In this document: positions 44,220-53,028 of the stretch, in pieces
How positions within the stretch are numbered: position 1 is the first letter of the stretch
How the letters are laid out: every line of letters begins with the position of its first letter
Origin: Pseudomonadota bacterium
GTDB taxonomy: Bacteria > Myxococcota_A > UBA9160 > JADFDR01
DNA: 64,000 bases
Direction of reading: 5' to 3'
Assembly: GCA_003353845.1 (NCBI GenBank)
Contig: PIVT01000006.1
Coordinates: 34,138 to 98,137, forward strand
The notes under the pieces: generated by a model
The model's database searches: none
What the model was told of the DNA's origin: nothing
The model's input: the letters and a program-made list of their open reading frames with translations, nothing else
Translations under genes and position numbers: made by a program

Positions 44220-44648
44220 ATGAATTCCACACGCACTGCCCGCGGACCTTTTCGAAATCTTAGTGTTGATCTGCCGCGCGCAATTGGCGTTTATTTTGGC
44301 GATGAGTATCAGGTTTCTGATTTCGAAGTGGAATGTCGATCAGGTGTTTCTATCGAGCTTTTGATCGAGCAAGTCTGGCAGCATTACGATCCCTTTATCG
44401 AAGCCAACGCCCTGAAGGATCTACCCCTTCGAGAGCTATCCAATACCGTGGCGAGTCTCACCGATACTGAATTCGCCAAGCGTGCTGAGGAGTGGGTGCA
44501 GGACGGTATTCCCGCATTGGTGTTGGCGGTGACCAATCCCCAGGACCTGCTTCACGAGTACCAATTAATTGATGGTCAGCGTCGATTGGCCCTGGCTGCT
44601 GGATTGGGGCAAGAAGAAATCGCCACCATCATCGCCAAGAAAATTTAA
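44220..44648 (+). CDS. Small protein with a ParB-like DGQRRLALA motif
   Basis: 142 residues, soluble. The C-terminal part reads YQLIDGQRRLALAAGLGQEEIATI, which resembles the ParB/Srx nucleotide-binding loop (IxDGxRRLxAA). The N-terminal 100 residues lack the rest of a ParB domain and there is no helix-turn-helix. GGAGGA precedes the ATG. It converges with suhB and has no evident partner. It may be a minimal or divergent ParB-like CTP-binding module, or the resemblance may be local. Confidence 0.5.
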   Translation: MNSTRTARGPFRNLSVDLPRAIGVYFGDEYQVSDFEVECRSGVSIELLIEQVWQHYDPFIEANALKDLPLRELSNTVASLTDTEFAKRAEEWVQDGIPALVLAVTNPQDLLHEYQLIDGQRRLALAAGLGQEEIATIIAKKI

Positions 44649-44668
44649 AATCCACTGAGAGCGCTTCT

Positions 44669-45487
44669 TTAGTTAGAACTTCGAGCCAGGACTTCGAGCA
44701 TCGCGTCGTGAATCAGCCCGTTGCTGGCGACGAAGGATGCACCCGTGGGCGGGCCGCCCTCGGCATCGGTGCAGCGCCCACCGGCTTCTTCCACGATGAG
44801 AAAGCCCGCGGTGACATCCCAGGCATTGAGTTTGAATTCCCAAAAGCCATCAAAGCGCCCGCAGGCCACGGCACACAAGTCCCAGGCGGCGCTGCCATCG
44901 CGTCGTGTGGCCTGAACGCACTTGGTGAAATTTCGAAAGTGATCCATGTTGTCGTCTAGGCTGGTGTGAACGTCGTAGGCGAAACCCGTCACGAGCATGG
45001 AGCGCGTCAGCTGAGTCTCCACCGACACGCCAATGGGCTTGCCATTGCGCCGGGCGCCTTTTCCGCGAACGGCCGTATACATCTCGTCTAATATAGGATG
45101 GTAGATCGCGCCAACGGTTCGCACGCCCTGGTATTCCACACCGATGGACACCGTAAAACAGGGAAAGCCATGCGTGTAGTTGGTGGTGCCGTCCAAGGGA
45201 TCGATGACCCAGCGCCAGGGAGAGTCCTCGCCAGCGTGTGCGCCTGTTTCTTCGGCCAGGACGCTGTCCTTGGGACGCTGCGCCGCGAGGCCTCGAAGGA
45301 TGAGCGCCTCGCAGGCTTTGTCGACTTCGGTGACCAAGTCGATGGAGGCGCTTTTGGTTTCGATGTTGAGTTGTGTTTCGTAGCGCTCACGTTGAACCTT
45401 GCCGGCGGCATAGGCCAACTCTACGGCCAGGTCCAAGACCCTTTGACATTCCGATTCGAAGGCCTGGCTGGAAGTCGGGTCGCTCAT
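44669..45487 (-). CDS. suhB: Inositol monophosphatase family protein
   Basis: 272 residues. Mg-dependent phosphatase of inositol phosphates and related substrates. Metal ligands are in AEETGAH, WVIDPLDGTTNYTHGF and NAWDVTAGFLIVEEAGG, the three classic motifs. It is the last gene of the minus-strand set holB-metG-tatD-suhB; only 1 nt separates it from tatD. E. coli SuhB also modulates rRNA transcription, but that cannot be claimed here. Confidence 0.95.
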   Translation of the reverse strand: MSDPTSSQAFESECQRVLDLAVELAYAAGKVQRERYETQLNIETKSASIDLVTEVDKACEALILRGLAAQRPKDSVLAEETGAHAGEDSPWRWVIDPLDGTTNYTHGFPCFTVSIGVEYQGVRTVGAIYHPILDEMYTAVRGKGARRNGKPIGVSVETQLTRSMLVTGFAYDVHTSLDDNMDHFRNFTKCVQATRRDGSAAWDLCAVACGRFDGFWEFKLNAWDVTAGFLIVEEAGGRCTDAEGGPPTGASFVASNGLIHDAMLEVLARSSN

Positions 45488-45488
45488 G

Positions 45489-46292
45489 TCAGGCCTGTTG
45501 TTCTAAAGCTGGAAGTTGGAACAGGCGCTCGGCGTTGGCGGTTGTGATTTGTGCGAGCTCTTGTTCGGGAAGCTTGTGAATGTCCGCCAGGCATTGCCCG
45601 ACATAAGTCACAAAAGCCGGTTCATTGCGTTTGCCGCGGTAGGGTGTGGGCGCCAGGAAAGGCGCATCGGTTTCGATCAGCACGCGATCCAGCGGGACGA
45701 TGGCAGCCGTATCGCGCAAGTCCTGGGCTTTTTTAAAGGTGAGGATGCCCGAGAAAGAAATGTGCAGGCCTTGGTCCAGCGCCTGTTTGGCAAACTCCGT
45801 TGTCCCCGTGAAACAATGCACGGTGCCTTCCAGGGCACCTGCCGATTCAGACTTCCAGATTTCCAAGAACTCATCATAGGCATCGCTGGCCTGACAGCGC
45901 ACGTGGATGATCACAGGCAGCCGGTGCTCGCGGGCCAGGGCCAGCTGTTGCGCCAGGGCCTCGCGTTGTTCACGGCGCGGGGAATTGTCGTAGTAATAAT
46001 CAAGCCCGCACTCACCGAGGGCCACGACACGCGGCGCGTCAATCCAGCGCTTCAACTCGGCCAGGGATTCGGCATTCCAGTCCTTGGCATCGTGTGGATG
46101 CACACCGACGCTGGCGAAGATGCGTTGGTCTTGTTGCGCCAGTCGGGCGGCCGCTGCGCATTCAGAGGCGCCGTAGCCTGAACCGATGGCGATGATTCGG
46201 TCGACCTTCCTTTCCGACGCGCGGTCAATGACCGCCGGGCGATCTTCATCGAAAGCGTCGGCCGTGACATGGGCGTGTGTGTCAATCCACAT
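45489..46292 (-). CDS. tatD: TatD-family metal-dependent hydrolase
   Basis: 267 residues starting WIDTHAHVTADAFDEDR after the initiator, with the first metal-binding HxH. ALGECGLDYYYD, PVIIHVRCQA and HCFTGTTEFA supply the remaining ligands, and LIETDAPFLAPTPYRGKRNEP is the final signature. TatD/YcfH enzymes are exonucleases or D-aminoacyl-tRNA deacylase-like hydrolases. The start is fixed at 46292 because the metG stop is 1 nt upstream; longer frames would run into metG. metG-tatD adjacency is a very common bacterial arrangement. Confidence 0.95.
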   Translation of the reverse strand: MWIDTHAHVTADAFDEDRPAVIDRASERKVDRIIAIGSGYGASECAAAARLAQQDQRIFASVGVHPHDAKDWNAESLAELKRWIDAPRVVALGECGLDYYYDNSPRREQREALAQQLALAREHRLPVIIHVRCQASDAYDEFLEIWKSESAGALEGTVHCFTGTTEFAKQALDQGLHISFSGILTFKKAQDLRDTAAIVPLDRVLIETDAPFLAPTPYRGKRNEPAFVTYVGQCLADIHKLPEQELAQITTANAERLFQLPALEQQA

Positions 46293-46293
46293 G

Positions 46294-47871
46294 CTAGTTG
46301 GCGTCTTCCGCAGCGGGCATTTCAAGACGCGGAAACAGGGGGTCGCCGGTCTGTGTTGGGTTGCCGACGGGCAAGCCTCCCCAGGCCTGCGCATCTTGCG
46401 GCAATACCGCTTTCTCAAGAGCACCGGCCAAGCCGAGCCGTTCTAGAATGCGCGACGCCGTCTCCGGCAGGAAGGGTGCGAGTAAAAGTGAGATCACGCG
46501 CAACATCTCGCAGACGCTGTAGAGCGTCTTGTCGAGGAGTTCCATGGACTCCGCATTGTCGGTTTCCTTGGCCAACTTCCAGGGTGCGCGTTGGTCGATG
46601 TACTTATTGGTGGCGTCTACCAATTCAAATACGCTGGCCAGGGCCCGGTGAGGTTCCATGTTTCGCATCTGCTCATCCACTGTAATGGGGATGCGCTTCA
46701 CCAAGGCTTCCAGATCTTTTTCCAGTTCCGTAGCGGCTCCGGGTTCGGGCACAATACCTTCGCGGAAGCGACCCAGCATCTTGATGCAGCGACTTTCCAA
46801 GTTGCCCAGATTTTTGGACAAGTCGGCATTCACGCGTGTCACCAAGGCTTCTTCGCTGAAGCTGGCGTCTCGCCCGAAGCTCATCTCGCGCAATAAGAAG
46901 TAGCGGAAGCATTCAAACCCGTAGCGCTCGCGCATCACCAGGGGGGAGATCATATTGCCCAAGCTCTTGGATACTTTGCGGTTGTCGACATTCCAAAAGC
47001 CGTGGACATTCAAGTGCTGGTAAATCGGCAGTCCCGCCGCCTTGAGGATGGTGGGCCAGAAGACGCCGTGGGGTTTTAAAATATCTTTGCCGATGATGTG
47101 TTCGACGTTGCTCCAGCGCTCTTCAAATTGTGGGTCGTCGGGATAGTTGATGCCCGTGAGGTAATTGATCAGCGCATCAAACCAGACATAGCACACATAG
47201 TCCGTATCAAAGGGCAGGGGGATGCCCCACTGCAAGCGCTCCTTGGGGCGAGAGATGCACAAATCCTCCAGTCCGTTATCCGAGCGCAGCATGGACAGCA
47301 CTTCCTTGGCGTAGCCCGCTGGCCGGATGAACCCCGGGTTCTTTTCAATATGCTCCGCCAGCCAATCGGTGTAGCGGCTCATCAAGAAGAAGTAGTTGGT
47401 CTCTTTGCGCTCTTCGGGAGGTTTTTCGTGGTCTTTGCAGCGTCCTTCTTCGTCGAGGTCGCGATCGGTGAGGAAGCGCTCACAACCCACGCAGTACTGG
47501 CCGCTGTACTCGCGCAACTCAATGTCGCCCGCGTCGTAAACCTTTTGCAGGATGTGTTGCACGGTTTCGATATGAGCGGGTTCCGTGGTTCGAATAAAGC
47601 GGTCGTAGGAAAAATCCAGCTCGTCCCAGGTCGAACGAAAGATGCCCGCGATGTGGTCGGCAAAGGCTTGGGTGCTTTGGCCCTTGGCTTCCGCGGCTTG
47701 GGAAATCTTGTCACCGTGCTCATCGGTGCCCGTGAGGTAGAAGGTGTCTTCCCCCGCCAGCCGGTGGTAGCGCGCGATGGTATCGGTGATCACGCTGGTA
47801 TAGGTGTGACCGATGTGCGGCTCGGCATTTACGTAGAAGATGGGTGTTGTGATGTAGAACGGCTTTGTCAT
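46294..47871 (-). CDS. metG: Methionyl-tRNA synthetase
   Basis: 525 residues, a type without the C-terminal tRNA-binding appendix. ATP-binding signature HIGHTYT lies at the start (PHIGHTYTSVI), and the KMSKS loop is KVSKSLGN. A single-knuckle zinc region is suggested by YCVGCERFL, with the second pair reduced to CKDH. Aminoacylates initiator and elongator tRNA-Met. The ATG overlaps the holB stop. Confidence 0.97.
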   Translation of the reverse strand: MTKPFYITTPIFYVNAEPHIGHTYTSVITDTIARYHRLAGEDTFYLTGTDEHGDKISQAAEAKGQSTQAFADHIAGIFRSTWDELDFSYDRFIRTTEPAHIETVQHILQKVYDAGDIELREYSGQYCVGCERFLTDRDLDEEGRCKDHEKPPEERKETNYFFLMSRYTDWLAEHIEKNPGFIRPAGYAKEVLSMLRSDNGLEDLCISRPKERLQWGIPLPFDTDYVCYVWFDALINYLTGINYPDDPQFEERWSNVEHIIGKDILKPHGVFWPTILKAAGLPIYQHLNVHGFWNVDNRKVSKSLGNMISPLVMRERYGFECFRYFLLREMSFGRDASFSEEALVTRVNADLSKNLGNLESRCIKMLGRFREGIVPEPGAATELEKDLEALVKRIPITVDEQMRNMEPHRALASVFELVDATNKYIDQRAPWKLAKETDNAESMELLDKTLYSVCEMLRVISLLLAPFLPETASRILERLGLAGALEKAVLPQDAQAWGGLPVGNPTQTGDPLFPRLEMPAAEDAN

Positions 47872-48767
47872 TGGATTACCGCGCCGCGCAAGGCGAACAA
47901 GGCCCGCTCGGCGATCATTTGTGGGTTTGCATTTCTTTGTATCAAGGCTTTGCGGCAGGCCGCCAGGGTTGAAAAGACTCCCAGTTCAGGGTCTACAAAG
48001 GCTTGCCCTTGCTGCAGTCGACATTCGACGCGCTCGCGCAACCAGCGCGAGCTGGTGTCCAGCAGCACTTCCACCTCCGCGGCAGCGATTGCGCGTGCTC
48101 CGCGATATTCCTCCGCCCAGTCTATCAGGTTCGGAATGCTGATTTTGCCCATGTCATCCAAGCGCTCGGCCAGGGCGCGAATCTCTTCGGGGGTCTGTTC
48201 ATCGCTCAGCGCGGGTTGAGGCGGAGGCGGCAGGGTGACGCGCTGGCAGCGCGAGCGTATGGTGGCCAGAAGGCTGGTGGCCGCGTCGGCAATGAGGATG
48301 AGGGTGGTCTGGGGCGGCGGCTCTTCCAATAAGTGGAGCAAGGCATTTTGCGAGGCCGCGTTTAAGTGCTGGGCTTGATCGATGACCGCCACGCGGTAGC
48401 CCCCTTCGTTGGCATGCAGGCGCAAGGCTTTCTGGACCGCGCGGATTTGGCTGATTTTGATACGCGTCGCACTCGCACCGCGTTCCAACCAAAACAAGTC
48501 CGGGTGGTCTCCGATATGCCGGAATAGGGGTCCCTTCTTCCCGTCCCCATCCAGGGCGATAGGTTCTTTGGGTTGTGAGCGCTGGCAGGTCGGACAGTTT
48601 TCGCAGGGCCGGTCCTGGGACGCGTTGCAGACCAGCGCGCGCGCGAAGTCCAAGGCTACCTGGCCGGGTTCGGGTGGAACCCCAGTGAGCAGATAAGCCG
48701 AGTGAATTCGGCCACTTTGGACGCTGCGCTGGAATAGATCGGTCGGCGATGAATCAGGCTGAGACAT
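47868..48767 (-). CDS. holB: DNA polymerase III subunit delta-prime
   Basis: 299 residues. Clamp-loader subunit. The N-terminal AAA+ fold has YLLTGVPPEPGQVALDFARALVC without a Walker A lysine, as expected for the non-ATPase delta-prime. A zinc module CENCPTC follows, then VIDQAQHLNAASQNALLHLLEEPPPQTTLIL and TIRSRCQRVTLPP, the sensor region. It overlaps metG by 4 nt. tmk, often adjacent to holB, is not here. Confidence 0.93.
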   Translation of the reverse strand: MSQPDSSPTDLFQRSVQSGRIHSAYLLTGVPPEPGQVALDFARALVCNASQDRPCENCPTCQRSQPKEPIALDGDGKKGPLFRHIGDHPDLFWLERGASATRIKISQIRAVQKALRLHANEGGYRVAVIDQAQHLNAASQNALLHLLEEPPPQTTLILIADAATSLLATIRSRCQRVTLPPPPQPALSDEQTPEEIRALAERLDDMGKISIPNLIDWAEEYRGARAIAAAEVEVLLDTSSRWLRERVECRLQQGQAFVDPELGVFSTLAACRKALIQRNANPQMIAERALFALRGAVIQ

Positions 48768-48870
48768 AGGGCGCCGAGTCTAGCAGCCTGAGGAAAATCC
48801 CTCAGCCAATCCGCGAGAAGGCGTGCCGCCCATCACAGCGAGATTGGATCCATCTGCCGAAAAGTTGAGC

Positions 48871-48910
48871 TTTCTCCTTGATTGGAAAGGAGAAATCCGA
48901 CTTTGGTCGG
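48871..48910. other. Two adjacent stem-loops upstream of the bactofilin gene
   Basis: TTTCTCCTT (48871-48879) pairs with AAGGAGAAA (48887-48895). Immediately after, CCGAC and GTCGG (about 48897-48910) form a second hairpin. They lie about 105 nt before the bactofilin ATG in the 245-nt gap to holB. A leader structure or a read-through barrier is possible. Confidence 0.4.
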
Positions 48911-49012
48911 GTTTCCCCATTCTCTCCTTAAGTTCGGCGAGTTCCAGTCCGATCTGCCTATCAGTTTAGAGCAGTCAATGAGTTTTCACGTTTTTAGAAA
49001 AAAGAGGGGTAG

Positions 49013-49486
49013 ATGGGAATGGGATTCGGTGGTGGACGACGCGATGGAGACAACACAACAGTGACCAAGCCGGCGGCTCCGGCTTCGGCTCCTGGGGATC
49101 TTTCGGCATTCATCGATCAAGGTTCGGAATTTGAAGGGAAGCTCAGCTTTAAGGATACCGTGCGCATTGACGGACATTTCCGAGGCGAGATTGCCAGTGA
49201 AAATACATTGATCGTGGGAGAGACCGGTACGGTTGAGGCGACGATTCGCTCCAAGAACGTAGTGATCAGCGGCAGTGTTTCTGGGGACGTTTTTGCCCCG
49301 GGCTCCGTGGTGCTTCACAAAAGCGCATGCTTGGACGGAAATATCGAAACGCCTCACTTATCCATTGAAGACGGTGCGACGTTCAATGGTAGCGTGAGCA
49401 TGAAAGCTGCAAACAAGTCCGGCAATGTGGCATCCATCGAGAACGCGACGACTCAAGGGGGCGGTAATAAGCAGCATAAAGGGTGA
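49013..49486 (+). CDS. Bactofilin-family cytoskeletal protein
   Basis: 157 residues. A Gly/Ala-rich N-terminal tail is followed by a right-handed beta-helix (about 28-135) with typical rungs: FEGKLSFKDTVRIDGHFRGEI, LIVGETGTVEATI, VVISGSVSGDVFAPGSVVLHKSACLDG. Bactofilins polymerise without nucleotide into membrane-associated filaments for cell shape or chromosome positioning. AGAGGGG precedes the ATG. A strong terminator follows. No M23 peptidase partner is adjacent, unlike many bactofilin loci. Confidence 0.95.
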   Translation: MGMGFGGGRRDGDNTTVTKPAAPASAPGDLSAFIDQGSEFEGKLSFKDTVRIDGHFRGEIASENTLIVGETGTVEATIRSKNVVISGSVSGDVFAPGSVVLHKSACLDGNIETPHLSIEDGATFNGSVSMKAANKSGNVASIENATTQGGGNKQHKG

Positions 49487-49533
49487 GAAAAGCCAGAGCG
49501 CTGATCCAGGCGCTCTCCCGGGCTTTTCAGACA

Positions 49534-49569
49534 GGGCGAGGTTTCTCCTTTAACCGAGAAACCTCGCCC
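49534..49569 (+). terminator. Strong stem-loop terminator after bactofilin
   Basis: A 14-bp perfect stem, GGGCGAGGTTTCTC (49534-49547) with GAGAAACCTCGCCC (49556-49569), and an 8-nt loop. A weak T-rich stretch follows. It separates bactofilin from the molybdopterin genes. Confidence 0.85.
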
Positions 49570-49654
49570 TTGCGCGTTTTGTCGAAACGGATTGCGGGCG
49601 GCCAGGTCTAGAGCAGGGGAAGAGACAGGCAAACTGAGCTAGGTTTCCGAGATC

Positions 49655-50314
49655 ATGCATGTAAAAGTCAAACTATTTGGTTCGGTTCGCGAGGCTGCAG
49701 GGTCTCCGGAAATCTCAGAAGAAGTCGCCGAGGGCGCCTGTGTGGCGGAATTGCGCGAGCAGCTGGCGGGTCTTTATCCCTTGATCGAAAAGTATGGAAC
49801 GCATTTACGCATCGCCGTGAACTGCGAGATTGTCGCCGAAACCGCGCTGCTGGCTGATGGTGACGAAGTGGCTTTATTGCCACCCGTTTCCGGTGGTGCG
49901 AGTCGCTGCAGCATCTCGCAAAAGCCATTGGATGTGATGGAAGTTATCGCTCGCGTGTCGGGCGATGATGCCGGTGGCATTTCTACTTTTTTGGGTGCGG
50001 TGCGCGATCGAAGTCAAGGGCACGATATCGACCATTTGGAGTACGAGGCCTACCCCGAGATGGCCGTGCAAGAAATGGAAAAAATTGCAGACGAGGCGGC
50101 AGAGAAATGGCCGGGTGTGCGCGTTGCCATTGCACATCGCGTGGGTCGATTGGACATTGGCGACCTGGCCGTGGTGATTGCGGCTGCCGGACCTCATCGT
50201 GCCGAAGCCTTTGAAAGTTGTCGCTTTGCTATCGACGTTCTCAAAGAGCGCGTGCCCATTTGGAAGAAAGAAGTGGCTACCGATGGCGAGTATTGGGTTG
50301 AGGACCACGCATGA
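49655..50314 (+). CDS. moaX: Fused molybdopterin synthase, MoaD-MoaE
   Basis: 219 residues. MoaD-type ubiquitin fold at 1-81 (VKLFGSVREAAG, LLPPVSGG) fused to MoaE (about 88-217: GISTFLGAVRD, VRVAIAHRVGRLDIGD, HRAEAFESCRFAIDVLKERVPIWKKE). Molybdopterin synthase adds sulfur to cPMP. MoaD must end in a free Gly-Gly for thiocarboxylation, yet here Gly80-Gly81 is internal, followed by ASRC. Mycobacterial MoaX has the same design and is cleaved after GG; the same is likely here. It overlaps moaB by 4 nt. Confidence 0.92.
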   Translation: MHVKVKLFGSVREAAGSPEISEEVAEGACVAELREQLAGLYPLIEKYGTHLRIAVNCEIVAETALLADGDEVALLPPVSGGASRCSISQKPLDVMEVIARVSGDDAGGISTFLGAVRDRSQGHDIDHLEYEAYPEMAVQEMEKIADEAAEKWPGVRVAIAHRVGRLDIGDLAVVIAAAGPHRAEAFESCRFAIDVLKERVPIWKKEVATDGEYWVEDHA

Positions 50315-50904
50315 GCGAGTCGAGGCACAAAGGTCATCACGATCACAAACGCCACCACGCGCAGCACGCGGCAGAAACGTCCAGCATTCACGAACACCGC
50401 AAAGAAGCCCCCAGTAAACTTGTTGTCTCTGTACTGACTGTGAGCGACACGCGCAGCTTGGAAGAGGATTCGGGTGGCGCGTTGATTGTCGAGCTGATGA
50501 CAGCGGAGGGTCATCGAGTGGCCGAACGCACCATTGTCAAAGATGACGTGCAAGAGATTCAGGCGGCTTTGCGCAAAGTGATCGCCTCGCAGGAGGCGGA
50601 CGCCATTTTGCTCACGGGGGGCACGGGTGTTGCTCCTCGCGACGTGACGCCCGATGCCGTTGCCCCCTTGCTCGATCGCGAATTGCCGGGCTTTGGTGAA
50701 TTGTTTCGCATGCTCTCCTATGAAGAAATCGGGACCCCCGCCATGCTGTCGCGGGCCATGGCCGGCGTGATGGGTTCAACCCTCGTTTTTGCCTTGCCGG
50801 GATCGCGCGGTGCGATTCGCACCGCAGTGGAGCGCATCCTCGTGCCCGAGTTGGCACACCTCGTATCCCTGGCAGGAAAGCCACACACGACGGACAAGGC
50901 CTGA
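50311..50904 (+). CDS. moaB: Molybdopterin biosynthesis MoaB/MogA-type protein with His-rich N-terminus
   Basis: 197 residues. The core (about 38-190) carries [35 protein letters not shown] and [16 protein letters not shown], typical of MPT adenylyl transferase domains. The first 32 residues are unusual, holding nine His ([11 protein letters not shown]). They may bind metal. It is coupled to the upstream MoaD-MoaE gene; moaA, moaC and moeA are not nearby. Confidence 0.92.
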   Translation: MSESRHKGHHDHKRHHAQHAAETSSIHEHRKEAPSKLVVSVLTVSDTRSLEEDSGGALIVELMTAEGHRVAERTIVKDDVQEIQAALRKVIASQEADAILLTGGTGVAPRDVTPDAVAPLLDRELPGFGELFRMLSYEEIGTPAMLSRAMAGVMGSTLVFALPGSRGAIRTAVERILVPELAHLVSLAGKPHTTDKA

Positions 50905-50914
50905 GGCTTTTGGC

Positions 50915-51889
50915 GTGCTTGCCTTGAACGTCCTCTCCTCGAAATTCTTTCTGGCCGTGCTTTTGAGTGCCAGCCTCTTGTCTCAAGCCGCTTGGGCTGA
51001 AACGTTGATTTGGAAAGACGAAGCGGGCGCCATTCATCTCACTGACAATTTGGACCTGGTCCCCGAGGCTTCGCGCGACGCCTTGGTGGAGTCCGGCGAT
51101 TCCCTGACTGAGCTGTGGGATGGCGATGTGCGTCGCAAACTCCCGTTGCCCGACGATTCAAAAATAACTTTCGAAGTGATGCGCACGCCATTCTTCGACG
51201 TGTTTTGGGAACAGGGCATCGTAGTGAAGCAGGGTGTGATTTCGGGTACGCAGGCCGTGATGCGTGGTTTCGCACACTCCTTGGACGCATCGGCCAGCCA
51301 AGTGCACGAGCTGCTGGGGTTGCGTTCGACACAGCGCGTCGAAGTACTGATTTATCGCAGAAGCAGTTATCAGCAGCGTTACGAACAGAAATTTCCCTTT
51401 GCCACGGCCGGTTTTTTTGACGGACGCATTCATATCGCAGCGGACGCACTCCATTCTTCGCGGGTGTTGCGCCTGGTTCGTCACGAATACGCCCATGCCT
51501 TGTTCGGCCAAGCCGTGGGGGACGTCCGTCCTTTTTGGTTGAACGAAGGCCTGGCTGAAAGTGCGGCGCGACAGGATCGCGGGTTGAGCGAGGAGGAGCG
51601 ACTTCAACTTGTGGGCCGTATCGATGAAGGGAAATGGATTGTGTTGACGGACCTGGAACCCGGGTTTGCCCGCCTCGGTCAAGAGGAGGTGCGCTGGGCC
51701 TACTTGGAGTCCATGGCGGCGGCCGATTGGATCGAAGCCGAACTGATCCCCGCCAAGCGGGGAAAATTATTGGGTCGCTTGGGACAGGAAAAGGATCTCG
51801 ACCAGGTCTTTCAAGAGTTCCTCAAGCTGGACCGCGTCCAGCTGGATGGAAAAGTGCGCGCGTCCCTGCAGGTGCCCAAGCGTCCTTGA
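50915..51889 (+). CDS. Secreted DUF4124-like protein with a peptidase MA-type HExxH motif
   Basis: 324 residues from GTG 50915 (GAGG 8 nt upstream). Signal peptide ends QAAWAE. Next comes a DUF4124-like segment LIWKDEAGAIHLTDNLD. The C-terminal half has HEYAH (190-194) and WLNEGLAES about 17 residues later. That is a gluzincin arrangement (HExxH plus a distal Glu) as in peptidase MA-like families. A periplasmic metalloprotease is likely; substrate unknown. It follows moaB at 10 nt but the functional link is not evident. Confidence 0.75.
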   Translation: MLALNVLSSKFFLAVLLSASLLSQAAWAETLIWKDEAGAIHLTDNLDLVPEASRDALVESGDSLTELWDGDVRRKLPLPDDSKITFEVMRTPFFDVFWEQGIVVKQGVISGTQAVMRGFAHSLDASASQVHELLGLRSTQRVEVLIYRRSSYQQRYEQKFPFATAGFFDGRIHIAADALHSSRVLRLVRHEYAHALFGQAVGDVRPFWLNEGLAESAARQDRGLSEEERLQLVGRIDEGKWIVLTDLEPGFARLGQEEVRWAYLESMAAADWIEAELIPAKRGKLLGRLGQEKDLDQVFQEFLKLDRVQLDGKVRASLQVPKRP

Positions 51890-51924
51890 GTTCTTGCTGC
51901 GCGGGATCTGCGCGGATCTGCGGG

Positions 51925-52926
51925 TTAGTTGTCGTCTGTGGTGTAGTACTTGAAGTCCAGGAAGTTTTCTTCGAGGTATTCGCGCAGGCGGTCCACGGTG
52001 CGCGCTTCCAATTGCCGCACGCGTTCGCGCGTCAATCCCAATTCATCGCCGAGTTCTTGTAGGGTCTTGGGTTCCTCGGCCAAGATGCGCTCGTCCACAA
52101 TGCGGCGGTCACGCTCGTCGATGCCTTCTAAAAACGCGCCCACTTTTTCCAAGAAGACTTCTCGCAGTTCGGCGTTGCCGAAGCCCTCTTCGGCGGAGTC
52201 GCCGGTGGAGGGGAGCACATCGCTCAGGGAAAATCGGCCTTCGTCATCGCCAACGGGTGTGTCGATGGACTGGTCGCTGAAGGCCAGACGCTGTTCCATT
52301 TCGATGACGTCATCTTCACCGACGTCGAGTCGCTCGGCCAAGAGCGCGGGCAGCACCTCGTAACCTTGTTGCTCGAGCAACCTCTTTTCTTTGTTGAGTC
52401 TGTAAAACAACTTGCGCTGGGCGCGCGTCTTGCCCATGCGAACCAGGCGAATATTGTCGATGATGTACTTCAGGATGTAAGCGCGGACCCAGTACGCTGC
52501 GTAGGAAGAGAGTCGAACACCTTTGTAAGGGTCATAGCGATGTACGGCCTGCATGAGTCCGGTGTTTCCCTCTTGGATGAGGTCCAAACTATTGGCCCAG
52601 GCGCGGCGATATTCCATGGCGATCTTGACTACTAGACGAAGATTGGAGACGACGAGTTGACGGGCCGCGTCCAAATCGTCTTCTTCGACAAATTTGACCG
52701 CCAGGTCGTGCTCTTCCTCGCGTGATATGGGTGGGCAGTTACGAAGCTCAGCAAAATAGAGGGAAAGCGCATCTCGCCTTTCTCCGACGGGAACGGGAAG
52801 GCTCGTTCCAGCGACCACGGGAACGGGTAGGTAGGAGGATTCTCCTTCTGATTCTTCGAGGGTGATTTCTGCAGAGTCGTCTTCGGGCTCTGTTTCATCA
52901 GCTTCAATGGTCTCATGGGCACTCAT
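51925..52926 (-). CDS. rpoH: RNA polymerase sigma factor, RpoH/sigma-32 family
   Basis: 333 residues. After an acidic N-terminal tail of about 50 residues comes region 1.2/2: LSLYFAELRNCPPISREEE, LVVSNLRLVVKIAMEY, DLIQEGNTGLMQAVHRYDPYKGVRLSSYAAYWVRAYILKYI. The RpoH-box QRKLFYRLNKEKRLL separates it from primary sigma factors. Region 4 has LGDELGLTRERVRQLEARTVDRLRE. It may control heat-shock or development genes, as SigB/SigC do in Myxococcus. GGAGAG precedes the ATG. It lies downstream of pepA on the same strand. Confidence 0.94.
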   Translation of the reverse strand: MSAHETIEADETEPEDDSAEITLEESEGESSYLPVPVVAGTSLPVPVGERRDALSLYFAELRNCPPISREEEHDLAVKFVEEDDLDAARQLVVSNLRLVVKIAMEYRRAWANSLDLIQEGNTGLMQAVHRYDPYKGVRLSSYAAYWVRAYILKYIIDNIRLVRMGKTRAQRKLFYRLNKEKRLLEQQGYEVLPALLAERLDVGEDDVIEMEQRLAFSDQSIDTPVGDDEGRFSLSDVLPSTGDSAEEGFGNAELREVFLEKVGAFLEGIDERDRRIVDERILAEEPKTLQELGDELGLTRERVRQLEARTVDRLREYLEENFLDFKYYTTDDN

Positions 52927-52980
52927 TCGACACTGCTCTCCGCTTTCTTGCGACCCGTCGAATTTAGCAGGTTTTGACTC

Positions 52981-53028
52981 GCGCAGGGGCAGCCCGAACT
53001 GCGAACCCCAGGGTCCGCAGCCCTGCGC
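52981..53028. other. Nested stem-loop between pepA and rpoH
   Basis: GCGCAGGG (52981-52988) pairs with CCCTGCGC (53021-53028); inside, CTGCG (52999-53003) pairs with CGCAG (53016-53020). It begins about 10 nt after the pepA stop on the minus strand. No T-run. It could be a terminator of unusual type or an rpoH leader structure. Confidence 0.45.

Noticed and set aside
47098..48219. Long plus-strand open frame (373 codons) opposite metG and holB
   Set aside because: It is the complement of two well-supported minus-strand genes and its translation has no recognisable domain.
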